Below, piece by piece: positions 49,701 through 59,560 of a DNA stretch of 64,000 bases; positions within the stretch are counted from its first letter, which is position 1; every line of letters starts with the position of its first letter. The notes below the pieces were generated by a model that did not search any database, was not told the DNA's origin, and saw nothing but the letters and a program-made list of their open reading frames with translations. The stretch covers positions 24,743,989 to 24,807,988 of the forward strand of contig NC_069124.1 of assembly GCF_026914265.1 (NCBI RefSeq), in the 5' to 3' direction. Made by a program: the position numbers and the translations under genes. Source of the DNA: Mya arenaria (taxonomy: Eukaryota > Mollusca > Bivalvia > Myida > Myidae).

Positions 49701-52700
49701 TATATAAATAAAAGAGTGAAATTAAAAACATGTATATTATTTCCTGTTGCGTTATTTATTTGTCATGATTTTATATTTTCCTTGTCTTAAAAAAAATATC
49801 TTCCTTGTCTTAAAATTTTTAAATTAAAACATCACTGAACAGTTCACTCCCAACCCACTGAGACTTGTGTACACTTGCATGTTTTGTTTGCCTTTCACTT
49901 TCTTTTAAAGCTGCACTCTCACAGATTTACCGTTGTGACAACTTTTTTTTGTCTTTGAATGAGCCAATTTTTGCGTAAATTTCTGCAAACCAGTGTTTAA
50001 GGCTGCTGACAAAAAGTCAGATTTTCATATTTCCATTCGAAAATTTATGTTTTATTGCCAAAAGCGTTACTAACGGTTTAAGAAAAATGCATCAAACATC
50101 AATTTTTGACCTTAAATAGTGAAGTCTGAGATATGATTTTTTGTCAGCAGTCTTATATCACTGGTTTCCATGATTTTTCGCACAAATTTGCTTGTTCCAA
50201 GACAAAATATAAACCAAGAAGTTGTCAAAACATCCAATCTGTGAGAGCGCAGCTTTAAAGCAATACTCTCTACATTTTGCAAAAGTTGATGTTCACTGAT
50301 TTTTCTGTCTTTTTCGTTTGTTCTAACATGTAGCTACCACATAGAATCTGTTTGAAACTAGTATCACCCTTAATCTTGAAAAAGTCTGTGATACCTGACC
50401 ATAGAAATTGTTAGAATATGAAACAAAGCTAGAAATTGTCATCTTAAACCAGTGTTCCATATATGCATGGGAGTTGTGTCCATGCATATAGAATGTTATG
50501 CTTGGATGGAAAAACAACAACCCCAAAATTACACCAATATATCCTTCAATGTTTTGTGTTTTTCGGTGCTTGCTTGAATAATTACCGTATGCATGAAAGA
50601 GGTTATAATTAACAATATAAAAATGGGAGAGATGCATCAGATATATTTTTCTATGGCATATCATGATTGCTTCAAACACAATAGTCTACATGTATGGTAT
50701 GCGTGCATGAATAAGGAAGGATAAAAACATATTATTAATGAAAATACAGAGTAAAAAATGCAGTTTAACACATCAGTTGATGTAGGGATAATTTTTTTGT
50801 AATTGAAAAGAGTTTAAGGTTTAGTTTGGGTTTGATGTATTCTGCATTTGATTTAAAGTCTGATATCCTAGTTACAGCTACAGTTCTACCTTGAAACCTT
50901 TATATTGTCAGTGATTTTTTTGGTGCAATTTACTGCCTCTTTAAAGGCTGTTTCCCCTTAGGAAAAACTGTAAAAAAAATCAAAAAAATCCAATTTGATT
51001 CAAGCAGATTACATAAATGAATAAAAAGCAATGAGTTTCTTGAAATATAAACAAAATCTTGACAAGACTGACTCTTTCACAGCATAATGTATGCATAAAA
51101 AAGTTAAAACATGTATATTTGCCATTATACATGTATTAGCTGTTTTGGTCTGATTTAGTATTTTCCCAAAGTCGATATAATATTTTTCCCAATTTGCAAG
51201 GCACATGTGGTAAAAATAATTCCAAAAAAATCACTGAATTCATAGAACGCCAAGTACTAGGCACATTTTCAGTAATGTCTTAGGTCTGAGTTTTTATTGA
51301 AGTATTTTTTACAATGTGTAAATTATTGTAAAAAATGTTATTATAAACATATTCAGCATTTTTTAAACATGACGCCTCTTCAAATAGAAATTTTAGAATT
51401 AAAAATTGCAGTGTCGACGGTAATGAATAAAATTGGACCTTTGTTTCTACCTAAAAAAGTAGTCAGACATAATTATCAAAACAATATAGCAACATGATCA
51501 TCGGCTGCAAAATCAAGATCAGAATCATCAAGCTAATTATACTTGGTATGCATCAAACATTACTCTAACATGTGACTCTGTTCTACCTCATACCAATGTA
51601 GCTCACTTTAATGGTTTAACATATTTAAATAGTGTTCGAAATTATATTTTGTCCAATTGGATGGCAGTACTTTTTTAAACCACCGTACATTTCTTTTGAA
51701 AATCAACAGTCAGCCATCATAGGTTTTAAATAAGGTGAATCAAAAGATTTAAACAGGCGGGGTCAGTAGACAAAATATAATCTCAAACACTAAGCTGGTT
51801 AAAGGATTATTAGTTTGCATTTACCGAAAAAATGGGCCTAGTGTCTGTAACACTTTAGGCCCTGTTATTTTGGCAAATGCATACTTAAAACCTTTAACCA
51901 TTACTTAAAATTAATTCACCCTTAATGACAGTTGTATTCCTGGTCTCGTTGTAGGCACTGGTTCCTATCGTTTGTCATGGTAACAGTGGTCAACATTTAT
52001 ATCACCGACTTTTTCGTCTACAATCGCATCAGTTCGTTTGGCTGGGATATCCTCACGGTTGTTGGGGCCGTGGAGGCTGTTGTTCTTACCATTGGCACTT
52101 CAGGTCTCCTTTGTATGATGGTAAGATAGAAGAATAAAGATAGAAACATACGCTATGACGGTCCGGTGAAATCGGAAGGATGTGTTCTGGGTTTTAGTGT
52201 TGCTTGTGTGGCTTTTTTGTGGACCTGTGACGGTGTTGCAAAGATTTCCAACCTTACATTCCTTATATCTATATTTGTCACATTTTCCTTTTCACATAAT
52301 ATTTATTTTTTTAAGCAATATTTAAGCAATAGGGACTTTAGGCTTAAATGGTGGATGGGATGGGATGGGATGGGGGGGGGTTCTATAATACAAAGCTGCT
52401 CTTGAGGAGTTCGCTTTAAAAATGTGACCAAAGTTCATTATAGGAGACACAGTAACATCCTGGCTTATCTAACAAACAAGTCATCAGTGACATTTACCAG
52501 AACATATCCAGAAGATAATGTTAAGATTTCTGCCCAACATTTTGCCAATCAATTTGGAAGGGAGTTTAAACAATTCTCTGCTAGCGGTTTGCTAGTTTTG
52601 TTTAGGAGATAACAAAGAACTATGAACCAAACTGGACTTTTAGGGGTACAAAAGCATGGCAGAAATCTTAACTTAGAAGGTAGTTAGTCAATGTTATGAT

Positions 52701-54735
52701 TTTCCTTACTGACAGTGGGGGATTTGTTTTCAGAGTAACGTTTGTAGGTTTCTGTAACATGGTGATGGTGAACGGTCTGATCTCGATCTGCCTGAGCCTG
52801 TACACGATTAAAGTCCTGGACGAGAACTGGAACGTGGTGTATATCTTCTACATGGGTGTCATGCTGTTCTTCGAGGGAGTCGCGACGTATCTGTCTGGAT
52901 ACATGGTGAGTCTCGCGTTACATGTACTTCCTGAGCGATGAAGGCCAAAAAGTTTTAAGTGACTTTTTTAAGCACTTTTTCTTGTCCATTCTTTGATAAA
53001 TACCCAGCTTGTTTTTGCAACTTAACTAATCAAAATAATTTAAAGTCTGTAACACTGATTTGACGAATTCATTAAATCTTAAAAAATAAAAATGAATATC
53101 ACAACATTTGCCAAGAAATCTAAAAGTATATTTGATTTGTTAAGAACAAAGATTATATATAGTACCTTTTAATACCTTTGAATTTGATGTATTCTCCATT
53201 TTATGTCAGTCATATTTGTTTTTCTGTAATAATATTACATACTTTGTTGAGATAAACTATGCAATTGACAATTGGATAGTGAGATTGGAATAGTGCTGAA
53301 ATTAGTGTAAACTAAGTTTCAGCAAGCTTACCTCATAAATGACTTTAAACTTGCAGTTGAACAGTTGAAAATATAATCCTTTCTCCTTTTTTTCAGACGT
53401 ACCTGGCTATCACAAATCTCACAACAAACGAGACGATGAACTGGAAGCGCTACAAGCATATGAAGGACAAGGACGGGAAAATGAAAAACCCGTTTGACAG
53501 CGGGTGGAAAGTGAATGTGCTGGAATTCCTACACATTATCCCCCTCGAAATGGAATTTCTGGAGAGAGATGATGATAACGAGACCTTGTAATTTATTCTC
53601 GCGGATTTAATTTTTTTAATGCTTTCTTGTTATTTTGTATGCAAATTAACACAATCTCATATTTCAGTTGTTGGCGATAACTGGAGATGACTTGCAGTTT
53701 CTATATTTACCTATTTATGTATATTGACAGTTGTATAGCTTCTTAAAGCCATTTTATAAATGCATGCACTTACAAGTACATTAAAAAAGAAGTAATATAA
53801 GTTCAAAGCTAGTTTATAAAAAGCATGAAATCATATTTAGTCTGATTAAATAAAAACTTACTGACATTGTTGCCAATAAAGATTTCATTATCAATTTCAT
53901 AGTACATAATTATATTTTTTTCTCATTGTTTACTGTTTATATAATATAAACATATAATGTAGACAATTATAAAGGTTTATCTATGAAACTCATTAATTAG
54001 CACCCCCTTGTAGTGATTTTTTATGTTCAATATAAAGCTTAAAAAAATCCCTGGCCCCAATATCACAAAAATACTGAAGTCAAATTTCAATCTCAACTCA
54101 ATTTACCTGATAAAAGCATATTATGATTTAAAATCTTGCATGTTTTTATACTTTTTGAAAAAGTATTTTCTCATAGAATTTGTTTATAAGATGATTTGTT
54201 CAATATTTTAAAGAAACTTATTTCCAGAGCAAAAAATATACTTGAGTAATTGTTAAAAAACAAGGAATTGTACTCAAATACAGTTTTGGCTATAGAATAT
54301 TATTCCCTTGGTATCTTGACCAAAGGCATAAATCTACATATTATATGATAGCATGCCTTTTCAAAGGTGTAAAATTAAATGTTAGTTTTGATAGCTTTTG
54401 ATGTTATGTGGTGAAATGAGTTGAGACTGAGATTGAGATTTGACTTAATTCTTTTCGTGATATTGAGGCCAGCTAGTTCCAAACATCCATCAAGTGTTAA
54501 CAATATCATCAATAACATGTTGTTGTTTTTCTATTTTCAGTGTTTCCACGCTTGTTTCAACATTACAGTCAATGAGAGAATCAATCATAAACGATATAGC
54601 TACCTTAAAGATGGAAAGGGACAGTTCTATAACCCCTTCCATAGGGGTTATATAAAAAATATAAAGGAGTACTTCCATATGTTACGACCATTTGAGGAAA
54701 AAGATGTTGAACTGTTGTCTGTGAGAACTGTGTGA
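31705..54735 (+). CDS. ZDHHC17-like: Ankyrin-repeat DHHC palmitoyltransferase (ZDHHC17/13, HIP14-like) with alternative 3' halves
   Basis: Predicted multi-pass S-acyltransferase, about 528-530 aa. Shared exons: 31705-31823, 34131-34537, 35254-35387, 42127-42269, 42799-42895, 43873-44025 and 47449-47621; then one of 51955-52120 or 52734-52905; then one of 53397-53591 or 54541-54735. All shared junctions keep frame. Residues about 40-260 hold roughly six ankyrin repeats (GHTPAHWACLGGH, ARPIHWACVNGH, DTALHWAAFKGK, QTPLHLACINGD). Two membrane segments follow, with a TTDPGYLP motif after the second. The Cys-rich domain has CHTC, HCKVCNRC and catalytic DHHCPY, then NCVGVNN. The CPYIYN variant differs from the CPWVGN of vertebrate HIP14, so one-to-one orthology is not claimed. 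The first Met follows an in-frame upstream stop. A 5.9-kb transposon lies in intron 3. Confidence 0.9.
32455..33488. mobile_element. Fold-back element with ACGGACACTACGG inverted arms
   Basis: A 1,034-bp element in intron 1 of the palmitoyltransferase gene. Left arm 32455-32567 and right arm 33413-33488 are inverted copies built of short repeats of ATTACGGACC. The outer 13 bases ACGGACACTACGG match exactly. The left arm has one extra internal repeat. The centre contains a 42-bp tandem duplication (about 33119-33205) and no recognisable protein. Confidence 0.75.
35856..36059 (+). pseudogene. HARBI1-like transposase, N-terminal fragment
   Basis: 67 codons from ATG to TAA. The segment RVFRDRSNPLEDLREEEIF followed by RYRFRPDTIYFI is characteristic of the N-terminal region of HARBI1/Harbinger nucleases (FRDRxxPLE..EE.F.RYRF). 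The DDE catalytic domain, which should follow for about 250 residues, is absent in all frames downstream. Either it was deleted or the fragment ends at a decayed splice site. Confidence 0.75.
36695..37130. mobile_element. Nested repeat 'GAGCTGTCACAGAGACAGC'
   Basis: Inside the Harbinger-like element. It begins AGAGCTGTCACAGAGACAGC with CTCGACTATTCG and ends with the inverse CGAATAGTCGAG. Between them an imperfect unit of about 163 bp (GGGGCATAATTTTGTCAAAAT and ACCTCCTC) is repeated about 2.5 times. A related end (ATAGCTCTCCATATTCTTC) recurs near 39300-39400. The ends resemble repeats known from bivalve genomes; class not assigned. Confidence 0.6.
38625..41364 (-). pseudogene. Harbinger Myb/SANT-like DNA-binding protein, disrupted
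   Basis: Six minus-strand exons: 41364-41352, 41171-41008, 40556-40492, 40221-40078, 39681-39589 and 38794-38625. Exon 2 reads PPWTEAAEVRL, LVRENWDLLFGEM and RRAKWQEIATVV, and exon 3 EQCRKKFQNVKGR, the trihelix pattern of the Myb/SANT-like partner of Harbinger transposases. The last exon is a predicted coiled coil (ELTAENLSLDNVRIREETKK). A TAA at 41043-41041 interrupts exon 2 between the second helix and RRAKW, and the exon 2/3 junction is out of phase by one base. All later junctions are in phase, so decay is recent. It recognises transposon ends in active relatives. Confidence 0.75.
42460..42550. repeat. Dispersed repeat family 'ATCTTTGTTTAAAG', copy 4
   Basis: Same core (AAAATGTTGCCTTCCGATGT, then ATGTGGTGTACACACACTG) as 3087-3180, 5288-5385 and 7506-7600. 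It lies in palmitoyltransferase intron 4, showing that the short family moves independently of the large tandem unit. Confidence 0.75.
44454..45365. mobile_element. hAT-like non-autonomous element
   Basis: 912 bp with inverted ends CAGGGTTCGAATTTA (left) and TAAATTCGAACCCTG (right), flanked by TTACAA on both sides (44448-44453 and 45366-45371). Subterminal GCGAGT/ACTCGC words recur near both ends. The CAGGG end suggests hAT, but the visible duplication is 6 bp rather than the usual 8. No transposase domain is seen. Confidence 0.7.
45372..47448. other. Intron 6 of the palmitoyltransferase, rest
   Basis: AT-rich intron sequence. Apart from the candidate microexon at 46369-46392, I see no exon, element end or RNA gene. 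Confidence 0.4.
46369..46392 (+). CDS. ZDHHC17-like: Candidate 24-nt microexon of the palmitoyltransferase
   Basis: Between the DPG exon and the DHHC exon lies AAT AAG CTA AGG AAA AAG GGG AAG, bounded by TTTTATTAG and GTAGGT. Both neighbours meet in phase 0, so inclusion adds NKLRKKGK to the cytosolic loop before the Cys-rich domain without changing frame. It could be a chance AG...GT pair; transcript evidence would decide. Confidence 0.35.
47622..51954. other. Intron 7 of the palmitoyltransferase
   Basis: A 4.3-kb intron between the DHHC exon and the first alternative membrane exon. It holds the palindromic MITE at 49905-50258. I looked for a further membrane-exon copy with suitable phase and did not find a convincing one. 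Confidence 0.4.
49905..50258. mobile_element. Palindromic MITE 'AAAGCTGCACTC', copy 2
   Basis: 354 bp from TTAAAGCTGCACTCTCACAG to CTGTGAGAGCGCAGCTTTAA, with TTAA at both ends and the two halves forming a long imperfect palindrome. Homologous to 18227-18568. It has no coding capacity. Confidence 0.88.
51955..52120 (+). CDS. ZDHHC17-like: Alternative membrane exon 'a' of the palmitoyltransferase
   Basis: 166 bp, acceptor TCGTTGTAG, donor GTAAGA. It enters in phase 2 (completing the Arg codon begun by the DHHC exon) and leaves in phase 0, encoding 55 residues after that Arg with two hydrophobic segments around a short polar loop. It starts HWFLSF, so the N-x3-F motif that follows the DHHC domain in this family is present. 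It is the first of two interchangeable exons for membrane segments 3 and 4. Confidence 0.82.
52734..52905 (+). CDS. ZDHHC17-like: Alternative membrane exon 'b' of the palmitoyltransferase
   Basis: 172 bp, acceptor TTTGTTTTCAG, donor GTGAGT. It has the same entry phase (2) and exit phase (0) as exon 'a', so it joins the DHHC exon directly and cannot follow exon 'a' in frame. It encodes 57 residues with two hydrophobic segments and begins VTFVGF after the shared Arg, again keeping N-x3-F. Both 'a' and 'b' end in a Met codon at the donor. Confidence 0.82.
53397..53591 (+). CDS. ZDHHC17-like: Alternative terminal exon 'A' of the palmitoyltransferase
   Basis: 195 bp from a strong acceptor (TTTTTTTCAG) to TAA, 64 residues, entry phase 0. 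It contains LTTNE, the TTxE motif of DHHC enzymes, then a basic WKRYKHMK stretch and NPFDSG, and ends in an acidic tail (ERDDDNETL). Candidate AATAAA signals follow at 53849 and 53875. Confidence 0.82.
   Translation, partial: TYLAITNLTTNETMNWKRYKHMKDKDGKMKNPFDSGWKVNVLEFLHIIPLEMEFLERDDDNETL
53849..53880 (+). promoter_or_regulatory. ZDHHC17-like: Two polyadenylation signals after terminal exon 'A'
   Basis: AATAAA occurs at 53849-53854 and 53875-53880, about 260-290 bp beyond the TAA of terminal exon 'A' and before terminal exon 'B'. This placement suits an alternative last exon with its own 3' end. Confidence 0.5.
54541..54735 (+). CDS. ZDHHC17-like: Alternative terminal exon 'B' of the palmitoyltransferase
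   Basis: 195 bp from acceptor CTATTTTCAG to TGA, 64 residues, entry phase 0. It aligns without gaps to terminal exon 'A', with about 20 identities: N-TxNE, NxKRY, LKDxxG, NPFxxG, E-x-H. The motif reads TVNE rather than TTNE. The tail differs (LSVRTV). AATAAA follows at 54937. Confidence 0.82.
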   Translation, partial: CFHACFNITVNERINHKRYSYLKDGKGQFYNPFHRGYIKNIKEYFHMLRPFEEKDVELLSVRTV

Positions 54736-54936
54736 TTGTTTATTTCACTGTTGGTGTGAAAATAAGATAACGTTTTTGATTGTCAAAAGGTGTATGTTTG
54801 AATATATGACGTGGATAATTGATACATTTTCAGTTTGTAGGGTTGGAACTTGGATACATTTTTAAAATGAAATTTGGATACGAAAAGAACATTTATAGAA
54901 GTCAATGAAAATAGATTTAATTTATGTCACAGTTCA

Positions 54937-54942
54937 AATAAA
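54937..54942 (+). promoter_or_regulatory. ZDHHC17-like: Polyadenylation signal after terminal exon 'B'
   Basis: AATAAA about 200 bp beyond the TGA of terminal exon 'B'. It is the first such hexamer after that exon that I noticed; use is unproven. Confidence 0.45.
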
Positions 54943-56820
54943 AAAGGGTAAAAATTGGATGTATGTCCTATGACTTCCTTAATTGTTCATATCACTCATG
55001 GATGTGAAAATTTTAATTATTTTCATTGACTTCTAATCCTTAAGTACAATTGTTCTTGTACGTTCAATGTTGGTTTTTGAAAAATGAAATTTTAGTCATA
55101 TACACGAGTGTTTATCAAAATTTGGACAATGGTCAAGGGTATTTTTCAGCAGGTAACTGGGCTGTATGTATTCTGCCTTACAATGTAATCTGCTTTTTTT
55201 TGCCCTGTATTTATTGTTCAAATGATGGGTCATTGAACAAAGAATTATTTCCATTTTATGATGATCAGTATTTTGTTTCGTGTTCTTACTAAACAACCAT
55301 TGAAAATGACCTTTGAAAATGGCATTAAAAGTTAAAAGACCTTATGGGGAAAATTTTGTAAGCCTATGAAAAAATTAGTGGTGGGGGAAAGGGAGGGGGG
55401 TTTTGTCTCCCGCCATGGATTTTCATAATGGCTTATCAGTATATGAATAGATCAGCTGATTTGGCAATTAATTATCAAAAGAAATTGTGGTGCAAAGTAA
55501 TATGATCTAATTATTTATTTGTGCAATTAATTAAAAAAAATTGGTATATTGAAATTATTGCTAGGAACTATTCGGATTTAAGAGATTTGATTTTTTTTTT
55601 TAAATCACATGCAGCATACTCAGTTTGAAACAAATAATGATTAATTTTATGCGTCAAACATTATATTTCATTTAGGGAATATACATATTTTGTTGGTGAT
55701 ATAGAATTTTTTTGTAAGAATTGAAATTTATTATAAATATACATATTCATTAAATTGGTTTATGTATGAGAAATGTGTTTTGTTAACGCCACAAATTTGG
55801 AGGTTGTTATGAATTATATTAACATTTTTCATTAGTATAAGTTAAAACTCCTTCCTTAAATTATCTTTGTATTCAGATCTGACCTCAAAGCATTATTGGT
55901 ATACCATTGTAAAGTTGTTCATACAAGTAATTATTTGAAAAAGAAAATGTTATCATTTGCTTTCCTTGATATCATTCCGATTTCCGAAATGCTTGATTTG
56001 ATATTTTACAGTGATGTTGTGTTCAAAGTTTGGTTTGCATTGTTCCTAACATATTTCACACCATATCATTAATTGTATTAAAAAGGTGGGCATGACATTT
56101 CATAGGTTCATTCATTTGTCAGATGAGTATTTTCATAGTTTTTCTTTGTGATGTTATTTATTGTCATGTGCCTTGAGTAATCCCTTTGATGAGGAGAATT
56201 TGTACATGATTATGGTGTTGCAAAAGCTATATAAACACCAAAAAAGCATGTATTTGACAATGTGTTAAATTGACTTTTGTTGGTGTGTAAATTCTTTTTT
56301 GGCTATTTAATGGATGCATGAACAAATATGTCTTTGGTCACAATTATTACTTAATACTTGTTAAATCATAATAATGTGAGGGGCTTCCTGACCAGCTCAA
56401 TGGAATTCTTGCGAATGAATCCTTTTTTTTTCTTTTCGTTTTTCATTAAGGCTCAAATTACTTAAAAAAGAAAGTACCCACCTACCCAGACCTATTTTTT
56501 TTTAATTAGGTCTTGTTAATAGTTTTAAATCTTTATACGGAAAAGTGACCAGTAAAACAAGTTGAAAGAGTCGTATAGAATGAGTGCTGTGAGAAATTAC
56601 CACAAAAAGGCACTTCTACTTCATGTAAGAGCATCTCAGATCAAGAAATACTTAGTGAACCAATGAGAAAATTGCTAGGAAGGTTAAACTATGCTTACAT
56701 GAAGTCCATGATCACTTGGGATGGAAATTTTATGAACAACACTTTTACAATCATTCAAAGCACATTCTGCAAGACAGCTTCAATTGCCACAGACAGCTGC
56801 TGAGCTCTATAACACATATA

Positions 56821-57114
56821 GAGGGTGAGAGTGGTCTAGTGGTATAGATGTCTGCCTCCCACCCAAGATGTTGTGGGTTTGATTCCCACCAGGGGAACTT
56901 TCTCACGACCTCTCTAAATAGACACAAGTACTGGTTACTACATAGGAAACAGACTTGAGAGTGATTCTATAAGCTATCAGCTTTCATCACAAGCTATTTT
57001 AAACTTGTACAAAGAACATAAAATTATACCGAGATGACATAGTGCACTAAAGGTAGTCCACACATAAGCTTACCCACGCAAGCAGTGGTTCACAACCTCT
57101 GATATGATATGATA
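56821..57114 (+). mobile_element. tRNA-Gly-derived SINE
   Basis: The head carries A box TGGTCTAGTGG (56832-56842) and B box GGTTTGATTCC (56876-56886), with CTGCCTCCCACCC in the anticodon region, resembling tRNA-Gly. The body continues for about 220 bp and ends in a short GATAT-type repeat (near 57100). A diverged copy lies at 28885-29035. The acceptor ends do not pair convincingly, so it is not called a tRNA gene. Confidence 0.75.
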
Positions 57115-59089
57115 GCTAGAACACTTTGTAGGTGCAATTATGTACTTTCTTCCAATCTTTTAGATGTTTAAATGATTCTAATAGTTAACCTGCAATTAAT
57201 GTGGAATACTCAGTAGCATATCTGTTTATATGATGTTTTTAAAGAAAAACATGGAAAAAATTCTTAAAAACTATTATTTTCAGCAGTATGCTTCATAGCA
57301 TTATTTTAACAAACCCGATAAATGAAGTCGTGCATAATATCATGTCAGTAATACATGTAATTTGAAAGATTAAAATTGTTTATCGATTTTGTATATAATT
57401 TTTGCAATCAAGATCTTTGAATTAATGAGTATGTAGTGCAAGATATGTGAGTCACATGTACTGGCAAGTTCAATAATTATTGATATTTTTACTTACATTT
57501 CATAAAAACACATAAATTGATTCATAATGTACAATGGCTTTATTTTCTCCTGATAAGTCCCTTGTGTATGACTGTTAATGAAATTGAGTGGCGAAAATAA
57601 TGTTAGCATGTTGAAAGTTATGTTATTTATATCATGCGGCCGCTAAAGTATCGCCAAAGAGAAAGAACCATCGTGAAAACACGTCATGTGGTCTTAATTT
57701 CTCTTGGTTCCAGTGAGAATTAAATCTTGTGGATATCAATGACAAGCAAATGTATCCGAATGCCATAGAAACAGATTCTTGTAGCTAAGAACAATTTCTT
57801 AGAAAATAATTTGAATTATCTTTATGTAAACATAACAGCTATTATTTCTCAAATTTATAAAATTAAACTTTAGTTTGCATCTTTGAGTAATATTTTTGGA
57901 TTTTCATATGAAAACTATCACACATGTATATTTTTTCAGCCAAAATTTGGTGCATTGATTAAAACACTCTTTACATGCAATTATGAAAGCCATATATTAT
58001 ACATGACTGTGTACTCTTATAAATGTGTGGGTGAGGATGTCATCATTGGATGAAAACGTTGATGTTTATTATTGAAAAAGTTGTATATTTTTACCCGACA
58101 TCTATTTATATTTTCTATTGTATTAATCATCGTTTGTTTGACAATGCATTACTTGTGTCCCTTGTTTAAACACAAACTGTCATTTCTATACATATTTCAT
58201 GTAATCATTTACTTACATTTCAATTGAAAATAAAAAAAGAAAACTATATCAATATTGTGGATTTTTTCCCTTAAAAACATTTTAAGTGTATTTAAGATGG
58301 TCTGTTTTTGTGTCACCTGCTAAATGTGATATTTTGTATGGTAATACCTATGTCTGACGTGGGCAGCACACTTCTTTTCTTTCAATTGATTACTTTTGAA
58401 TTACTTCTTTTAGGGTCCCTAAACTTGGTATGTTCAAAGGGTCATGGTTGGTAGATGACCCCTATTGATTCGGGAGTCCTAAGCTCAAGGTCATGGTTTT
58501 TGTGTTCCCTACACGCATCTGATTGATGTTGGTTGACAAGGATTGATTGTCTGATGTACAACTCATTAAAGATGAAGTAGTGTTTGGAAGATGGAACTAT
58601 TGGCTTCCCAAATGCAGATCCCATACCCAATGTTGCAACTTGAAGGACCATTTATTGTGACGTGGCGGACAAGGAATAGACTTGTCAACTAAGCGTCTCA
58701 ATCTGCATGGACATGGTGGGAACCTTTCCAACGCCGCACACAGGTAGCAAAGGTGTACATAGAACTCGGGGTACTCCACCAACGCAACATGAATGTAGCA
58801 AGGATGTGGCACGGACTCGGCATAGACGTGACAATTTAATATTTTGATTTTCTCAAAGACCACGGCATTGTGACAGATACCTAGCATTTTTATCAACAGG
58901 AACTTTGTCATTAGGTGTAATGGGGGCATTAAAAGAGTGTTAATGTTATCTAGATTTAACTCCTTGTAACCCAGTAACTCGTGACCGAGATTTTTAAAGA
59001 CATTTTTTCTTTACTGAATTTCAAGCATTTTAGACGAACATTGTATCAACAACACTTTTCTGTGAGTTTACCTAGTCACCGACTTGATA

Positions 59090-59560
59090 TGATCAAGAAT
59101 CGAAGTTAATCTCAAATCAATATTGACAAACATTCAGACCAAGTATTATTCATTTTGGACCCAAATGGTGGCCTCTAGAGTGATTTTTTTTCCTTTGATT
59201 TGACCTTGTGACCTAGTTCTTGACTGAACATTCTATTGAATCAATCTCTTTAAAATCATATAGTGACAATTCCATACTATTGGGTTTTCTTTAATTTTGC
59301 TGCATTACTAACTTTTTGACCTCGGCATGACCCAGCATAGAACTTGACCTAGATTTTATTGAGACAAACAATCTGACCAAAATGCATTAATTTGGTGCCA
59401 AAACTGTTTCTCTTGAGTGTAAACAAGACATATTCGAATTGATGTAGTGATCTAATTTTTGTCCTAGCATGACCCAGTATCAAACATGACCTATTTTATA
59501 GAGACAACATTTTAATAAAAGAATCCTTTATAGACAATAATTGTAGCCACCAGATTGTTG
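59090..59560. repeat. Degenerate satellite-like repeat with TGACC motifs
   Basis: Imperfect copies of phrases such as CATGACCCAGCATAGAACTT with GACCTA (59326, again at 59468) and GACAAACAATCTGACCAAA (59363, a relative at 59125) recur. This style of TGACC-rich repeat is common in molluscan intergenic DNA. Confidence 0.55.

Noticed and set aside
52166..52405. Hydrophobic open frame between the two exclusive exons, considered as a third membrane exon
   Set aside because: No acceptor and donor pair in the required phase 2 to phase 0 arrangement, and it lacks the N-x3-F continuation.
56821..56892. tRNA-Gly gene
   Set aside because: Polymerase III boxes and Gly-like text are present, but the acceptor ends do not pair and a SINE body follows, with a second copy elsewhere.
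58597..58929. 110-codon minus-strand frame with several Cys and His
   Set aside because: No recognised domain, no matching splice neighbours, and it lies in repeat-like sequence.
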